From positions 166,946-230,945 of the forward strand of contig NZ_JH379028.1 of the NCBI RefSeq assembly GCF_000235505.1: 64,000 nucleotides of DNA, written 5' to 3'. This document shows, piece by piece, positions 60,428-64,000 of the stretch. Position 1 is the first letter of the stretch. Each line of letters begins with the position of its first letter. The DNA is from Hungatella hathewayi WAL-18680. GTDB taxonomy: Bacteria; Bacillota; Clostridia; Lachnospirales; Lachnospiraceae. The notes beneath the pieces were generated by a model. It worked only from the letters and a program-made list of their open reading frames with translations. It did no database searches and had not been told where the DNA came from. A program made the translations under genes and the position numbers.

Positions 60428-61264
60428 ATGAGAACGAGAATATTACCGAAAATGCTGAATACCGAGGTGGAGCAGTATCTGGAGCGGAACGATGTCATCA
60501 TTGTGCCGGTGGGTACGGTGGAGCTGCACGGCGGATTCCCGCTGGACAGTGAGACAGTCATCAGCGAGGCATTTGCCCTGAAAATGGCGGAGGCGGCAGA
60601 CGGACTGGTATTGACCGGACTTCCCTATTTCTATGCAGGAGCTACCGCCATGGCAAGGGGAACGACCCAGGTCAGTGTGAGAGAGGGGATTGATTATCTG
60701 GGGGCGATTGCCAGAAGTCTGCTTAGACAGGGCTTTAAGCGCCAGATTTACATCAGCTTCCACGGTCCGGCCCATATGACATGCAGCCCCATGGTGCGGG
60801 ATTTCTTTGACGAGACCGGGGTACCGATTCTGTATATGGATTTGACGATGCAGATGATGAAGGAGGCCAAGGATTTATTTAAGAGTCTGGATGCCTTCCA
60901 CGCCATCACGATGGCGGCCTACGATATCATGGGACGGCTGGAGGATATTCCGCTGACGACAGAATATTTCCATCAGGAGCCCCAGACGGTGGAGCAGTTT
61001 AACGGGCTGTTCGGGCTGGCGTACCAGAGCGGAAGCATCGGCTACTGCTTCGGGGACCAGAAGGACCATATGAGCACCACGGCGGTTCCGACCGAGGAGA
61101 GACGCAGGGAGTTGGCCGAGGAAGGAAGACCGGTTATCGAGGAGATTGTAAACCGGATACATATGGAGAAGGTTGTGGCCGATATGCGGGATTTGGAGAA
61201 ATTCCAGATGGAGGCCATGGAGAAATATCCGTGGATGCCGGCGGCTTATAATAGAGGGAAATAG
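60428..61264 (+). CDS. creatininase family amidohydrolase
   Basis: A 278-aa metal-dependent hydrolase of the creatininase fold. The metal ligands are in VGTVELHGGFPLDSET (Glu, His, Asp), and a second region is ISFHGPAHM, where the usual GHGGN is changed. Members hydrolyse creatinine or cyclic amide intermediates or act on riboflavin and mycofactocin pathway substrates; this one's substrate is unknown. AGGAGGAG before ATG 60428 sets the start. It is likely co-transcribed with the symporter gene 120 bp upstream. Confidence 0.8.
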   Translation: MRTRILPKMLNTEVEQYLERNDVIIVPVGTVELHGGFPLDSETVISEAFALKMAEAADGLVLTGLPYFYAGATAMARGTTQVSVREGIDYLGAIARSLLRQGFKRQIYISFHGPAHMTCSPMVRDFFDETGVPILYMDLTMQMMKEAKDLFKSLDAFHAITMAAYDIMGRLEDIPLTTEYFHQEPQTVEQFNGLFGLAYQSGSIGYCFGDQKDHMSTTAVPTEERRRELAEEGRPVIEEIVNRIHMEKVVADMRDLEKFQMEAMEKYPWMPAAYNRGK

Positions 61265-61302
61265 GAGCCGGACGCATAGCGGCCGGATTAAGGAATTTGT
61301 TG

Positions 61303-61331
61303 TTGACAAGAAGAAAATAGCGTAGTATATT
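61303..61331 (+). promoter_or_regulatory. promoter of structured leader and recombinase gene
   Basis: Consensus TTGACA (61303-61308), exactly 17 bp, TATATT (61326-61331), about 29 bp before the structured RNA. Confidence 0.75.
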
Positions 61332-61337
61332 ATAAAC

Positions 61338-61460
61338 AAACGAAAATATAAGATAATACAAGCACAATTATTTTGAGGTCGGAAATGGTTCCCGACGCAC
61401 TCTGAAAAGAGTACCTGAGATGATGGATACACCGCCCATCCAGAATAATTGTGCTTTTAT
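61338..61460 (+). ncRNA. structured leader RNA (riboswitch or attenuator candidate) of recombinase gene
   Basis: A 16-bp closing stem (61360-61375 with 61441-61456, one wobble) encloses three hairpins: GTCGG/CCGAC (61378-61396), ACTCT-GAAA-AGAGT (61399-61412, a GNRA tetraloop) and GATGG/CCATC (61422-61440). The loops carry GGT and ACC, so a loop-loop contact is possible. The closing stem is followed by TTTTATTATATTT, so it can act as a terminator. It lies between a strong promoter and the recombinase gene. I tried to match known riboswitch classes from memory and found none that fits. Confidence 0.6.
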
Positions 61461-61523
61461 TATATTTAAAAATGGATTCTCAGCCATAAATGGATGAAAG
61501 AACAAAGGAGGATTTTTTTTAAT

Positions 61524-62381
61524 ATGAGAGAACGCAAAATTATGGAACTGACGCCGGAAATGCTGGAGCCATACCGGGAATATCTGATGGATGAGGAGAG
61601 AAGCCGGGCTACGGTGGAAAAATATTTGAGGGATGCGAGGAAATTCCTGGAGTATCTGGGGGATGACGGGAGAGTGGATAAGGAGAAGGTGCGGGAGTTT
61701 AAGCAGGAGCTGATGGAGCATTATAAAATCAGCAGTGTGAATTCCATGCTGGCGGCGGTGAACAGTTTTCTGGGATTTGTGGGGAGAGGGGATTTAAAGG
61801 TGAAACTGCTGAAGGTACAGAAGGCGGTGTACAGCAGGCCGGAGAGGGAAATGACGGAGAAAGAGTATGAGGGATTGGTGCGGACGGCAAAGCGGCTGGG
61901 GGATTTGAGGATGAGTATGCTGCTGCAGACGATTGGCAGCACGGGGATTCGAATCAGTGAGTTGAAATTCATCACCGTGGAGTCCCTGGAGACTGGGCGG
62001 GCGGAGATTTATAATAAGGGGAAGTCACGGGTTGTATTGCTGCCGGTGGAACTGACCAGGCTGCTGAAGAAGTATTGCAGGAAGGCTGGGATTTATGCAG
62101 GAAGCATTTTTATCACCCGGCAGGGGAATCCGTTGGACAGAAGTAATGTGAGCAAGAAGATGAAACAGCTGGGAAGAGAGGCGGGAGTGGACGTGGCGAA
62201 GGTATTTCCCCACAATCTGCGTCATCTGTTTGCCAGAGTATTTTACAGCATTGAGAAGGATGTGGTGCGGCTGATGGATTTGCTGGGGCATTCCAGTATC
62301 AGTACGACAAGAATTTATACTATGACGACGGAAGAGCAGCCAAGGAGGCAGATGTCGCGGATGAAATTGGTGCTTGGATAA
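61524..62381 (+). CDS. tyrosine recombinase / site-specific integrase
   Basis: A 285-aa Xer-like recombinase. The N-terminal SAM-like core-binding domain is followed by a catalytic domain with all active residues: Arg143 in GSTGIRISEL, Lys in NKGKSRVVLLP, the His and Arg of PHNLRHLFA, His in LLGHSSISTTR and nucleophile Tyr265 in RIYT. AAAGGAGG is separated from ATG 61524 by a 12-base spacer containing eight Ts. The gene is directly followed by inverted repeats bounding a promoter segment, so it is probably the invertase of that switch. It is smaller than phage integrases and closer to Firmicute inversion recombinases. Confidence 0.88.
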   Translation: MRERKIMELTPEMLEPYREYLMDEERSRATVEKYLRDARKFLEYLGDDGRVDKEKVREFKQELMEHYKISSVNSMLAAVNSFLGFVGRGDLKVKLLKVQKAVYSRPEREMTEKEYEGLVRTAKRLGDLRMSMLLQTIGSTGIRISELKFITVESLETGRAEIYNKGKSRVVLLPVELTRLLKKYCRKAGIYAGSIFITRQGNPLDRSNVSKKMKQLGREAGVDVAKVFPHNLRHLFARVFYSIEKDVVRLMDLLGHSSISTTRIYTMTTEEQPRRQMSRMKLVLG

Positions 62382-62415
62382 ACCGGATTTTATCTGGAAA
62401 AATAAAAATACCCCA

Positions 62416-62795
62416 TAATATCAATTATGCGGTAACGAATATCAAGATGTGAGGCGTTCTGTCCTCACGATATAGTCTATTATACCCACTTTCGTAAAAA
62501 TTGCAAGGTTTGAAATGGAAAAAATTGCAAAATGCGGCAGAAAGTTCGCAGAATTATGTGACTGTGGGAATAGGGTGCTGGCAGTCAGGCGTATTTGGTC
62601 CGGACTGTCTATTTGGCGTGCCTTGATTCTGTAATCAGTGTTCCCCATCAGTGAGTTACCGTATGTTATCGCATGTTATCGCCGGTCAAAATTCGGAATC
62701 AGACGTCTTGGCGGTGGAGAGATGGGGACTTTCGTTGCAGATTTTAATCAAAAGGAGCCGTGGTCAAGGATTCGGTTACCCCATAATTGATATTA
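62416..62795. mobile_element. invertible promoter segment (phase-variation switch)
   Basis: Two 21-bp inverted repeats with one mismatch, TAATATCAATTATG(C/G)GGTAAC, lie at 62416-62436 and, reverse complemented, at 62775-62795. They enclose a 338-bp gene-free segment with a strong promoter near its left end, pointing left. The left repeat also forms CCGCATAAT/ATTATGGGG with a T-rich tail on the minus strand, a terminator for the promoter in this orientation. Inversion would aim the promoter at the signal peptidase gene. The tyrosine recombinase gene is 34 bp to the left. Confidence 0.75.
62479..62506 (-). promoter_or_regulatory. promoter inside invertible segment, pointing left
   Basis: On the minus strand TTGCAA (62506-62501), 16 bp, TATAAT (62484-62479). 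A GTGAGG/CCTCAC hairpin (62449-62468) lies between it and the left repeat and would be in the leader of the transcript in either orientation. Confidence 0.7.
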
Positions 62796-62819
62796 CAGAG
62801 TGAAGAGAGGTGCCAGTCC

Positions 62820-63584
62820 GTGGAAATGGCCGAGAGCAGAGGGAAATCCCGGAAGAGCCAGCGGAAAAGCCGGGAGAAAAAAGAGGAACGGGCATCCCAT
62901 TTCCGCACGGTTTGGTTCGGCGGTTTTGAGGAGGGGCAGATGATCTGCTACCTCTGGGAGATTGTGAAATCCCTGGAAGCGGGCCAGGCCGCCGGCGCGT
63001 CCGGACGGGACAGACTTCGGATGCTGGAGAAACAGATGCGCGGCCGTGTACGCGTTGAAATGCGGAGATATTTCGCAAGACGACGAAGGCGGGCTATCCG
63101 GATGGCAGCGGTGATTCTGGCGGCGGCATTGTGCGTGGGAGGACTGTTTGTCTTTCTGATTGGGATCGACAGGGTGTTCGGGATGTCCATGTATCCTTAT
63201 TTAAATGATGGGGACTGGATTGTGTACAGCCGGATAGGGAAAGAGATGCGGCGGGATGAAGTGGTGGTGTTTGAGAAGGATGGGGAAAGCATGGTGAAAC
63301 GGATAGCCGGGCTTCCGGGGGACACGGTGGAAATCAATGCGTCGGGAAGCTGTGTGATAGTCAACGGGGTTCAGGTGAGAGAGGACTATGTGACGCTGAC
63401 GGATGGGGATCAAGAGAAGGCGGAGGATGAGATGGGGTTGCCATTGACAGTGATGAATGGACAGTACCTGGTGCTGGGGGATAACAGGACCGTGTCAATT
63501 GACAGCCGTGACAGCAATATTGGGACCGTGCCGGAGGAAGCGGTGCTTGGCCGGGTGATATGGATTGTGAGGGCCGGGTGGTAG
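62820..63584 (+). CDS. signal peptidase I
   Basis: A 254-aa membrane protease that cleaves signal peptides. A long, very basic cytoplasmic N-terminus (about 90 residues, SRGKSRKSQRKSREKKEER) precedes one membrane helix (AVILAAALCVGGLFVFLIG). Catalytic Ser123 is in GMSMYP, Lys160 in VKRIAGLPGDTVEI, and the box GDNR..SIDSRDSNIG follows. AGAGAGG lies eight bases before GTG 62820; ATG 62826 is an alternative. It starts 25 bp after the right inverted repeat, so its transcription should depend on the switch. It likely serves the surface protein gene downstream. Confidence 0.9.
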   Translation: MEMAESRGKSRKSQRKSREKKEERASHFRTVWFGGFEEGQMICYLWEIVKSLEAGQAAGASGRDRLRMLEKQMRGRVRVEMRRYFARRRRRAIRMAAVILAAALCVGGLFVFLIGIDRVFGMSMYPYLNDGDWIVYSRIGKEMRRDEVVVFEKDGESMVKRIAGLPGDTVEINASGSCVIVNGVQVREDYVTLTDGDQEKAEDEMGLPLTVMNGQYLVLGDNRTVSIDSRDSNIGTVPEEAVLGRVIWIVRAGW

Positions 63585-63656
63585 ATAATGATATGGATTA
63601 GCCAGGACCGGGCGGCAGATGGTGATATGGATCGCCAGGGCCGGGCGGTAGATGGG
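63549..63656 (+). repeat. tandem repeat spanning the signal peptidase 3' end
   Basis: Units of about 33-35 bases resembling GGGCCGGGCGGTAGAT..TGATATGGAT begin at 63571, 63606 and 63639, with a shorter copy (GGCCGGGTGATATGGATTG) inside the gene's last codons from 63549. The array appears expanded from the 3' end of the signal peptidase gene and holds no gene. Confidence 0.75.
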
Positions 63657-63701
63657 ATAAGAGATTCAGGGATGGAAGGATAAAGGTTGGAGGAATACAG
63701 G

Positions 63702-64000
63702 ATGAGCCATTTTAGATTGCATTCAAAAACGAAAGGGAAGGACCGTCTGGGGTATCTGATGATAGGGATTGTCTGCGTCCTTGCCGTGGGAGGGATTGGA
63801 TATGCGGCCCACAGCATAGGAACAGCCAGCGCCAAGAGCCGGGAGAAGATACGATCTATACGGAGGAGGAACTGGAGAGTACCTTTTGGATGAGGAGAGC
63901 GAAGAATATAACCTGAATGGGAGATACCAGCTGGAGGAGGATTTGGAGCTTGGATGGCTGTGGAAGTCCATCGGGACGAATGTGGAGCCGTTTACCGGAA
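63702..64000 (+). pseudogene. surface protein gene (GLUG-like), frameshifted and cut by window end
   Basis: ATG 63702, behind GGAGG, opens a signal-anchor sequence (DRLGYLMIGIVCVLAVGGIGYAAHS). The frame meets a stop at 63891-63893, but the +1 frame from about 63850 continues to the window end with DEESEEYNLNGRYQLEEDLELGW and SIGTNVEPFTG. That pattern is typical of GLUG-repeat or pilus-associated surface proteins of Firmicutes. A frameshift between 63843 and 63900 is needed to join the parts. It may be a real mutation, an assembly error, or a start of a different gene; the C-terminal part lies outside the window. Confidence 0.6.

Noticed and set aside
61338..61460. TPP riboswitch, because of an ACCTGAGATGATGGATA stretch
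   Set aside because: The resemblance is limited to a few bases; the CTGAGA arm and closing stem of the TPP class are missing, and the downstream gene is a recombinase.

Overview
The window looks like a chromosomal segment of a gut-type anaerobic Firmicute, most likely a member of the Lachnospiraceae (Clostridium cluster XIVa). The reasons are mid-range G+C, strong AGGAGG-type ribosome binding sites, an NfnAB-type electron-bifurcating transhydrogenase pair, GH65 phosphorylase sugar metabolism, several TRAP and MATE transporters and a YesM/YesN-type two-component system. Only two of the genes lie on the minus strand. I saw no tRNA, rRNA, CRISPR array or intact insertion sequence. The organism call is inference from gene content.

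Layout. 1-8.4 kb: an operon for import and phosphorolysis of an alpha-glucoside (ABC permeases, binding lipoprotein, GH13 glucosidase, GH65 phosphorylase, beta-phosphoglucomutase), followed by malic enzyme. 8.4-9.7 kb: a promoter-hairpin-repeat-terminator unit that may be a small RNA, an unknown small gene and a MobA-like nucleotidyltransferase. 9.9-13.7 kb: a tightly coupled c-di-GMP pair, a CACHE/degenerate GGDEF/EAL phosphodiesterase and a PAS/GGDEF cyclase. 13.7-20.1 kb: a toxin/immunity-like hot spot around recQ, with an exported papain-fold toxin candidate, a putative immunity gene, a frameshifted barstar-like gene, and a 176-aa gene inserted between two copies of the recQ 3' end. 20.1-25.0 kb: small accessory enzymes. 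25.1-29.2 kb: divergent MATE and UvrA-like genes. 29.4-32.8 kb: an autoregulated XRE regulator with a DUF3169-like membrane partner, small membrane and ACT-domain proteins, and a GNAT. 32.8-36.2 kb: a SIR2-TPR defence-like gene interrupted by two in-frame stop codons.

36.2-44.1 kb: an RsmH paralogue, a YesM/YesN two-component system, a TRAP transporter and a sulfatase. 44.1-49.4 kb: a QueD-like protein with a zinc ribbon, a TetR regulator, a FucO-like alcohol dehydrogenase and nfnAB. 49.5-54.6 kb: two MATE genes (the first frameshifted), deoB and a YitT protein. 54.8-61.3 kb: a second TRAP transporter, a convergent AraC regulator, a GPH symporter and a creatininase-family protein. 61.3-64.0 kb: a structured leader RNA in front of a tyrosine recombinase, an inverted-repeat-bounded segment of about 380 bp carrying an outward promoter, then a signal peptidase I gene and the start of a GLUG-like surface protein gene.

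The most striking system is the last one. The recombinase gene, the inverted repeats and the internal promoter together look like a phase-variation switch for a surface locus. In this assembly the promoter points away from the signal peptidase gene, that is, OFF. Other items worth following up are the SIR2-TPR gene with two nonsense codons, the recQ 3'-end duplication around an inserted cassette, and the three-unit hairpin RNA near 8.5 kb.
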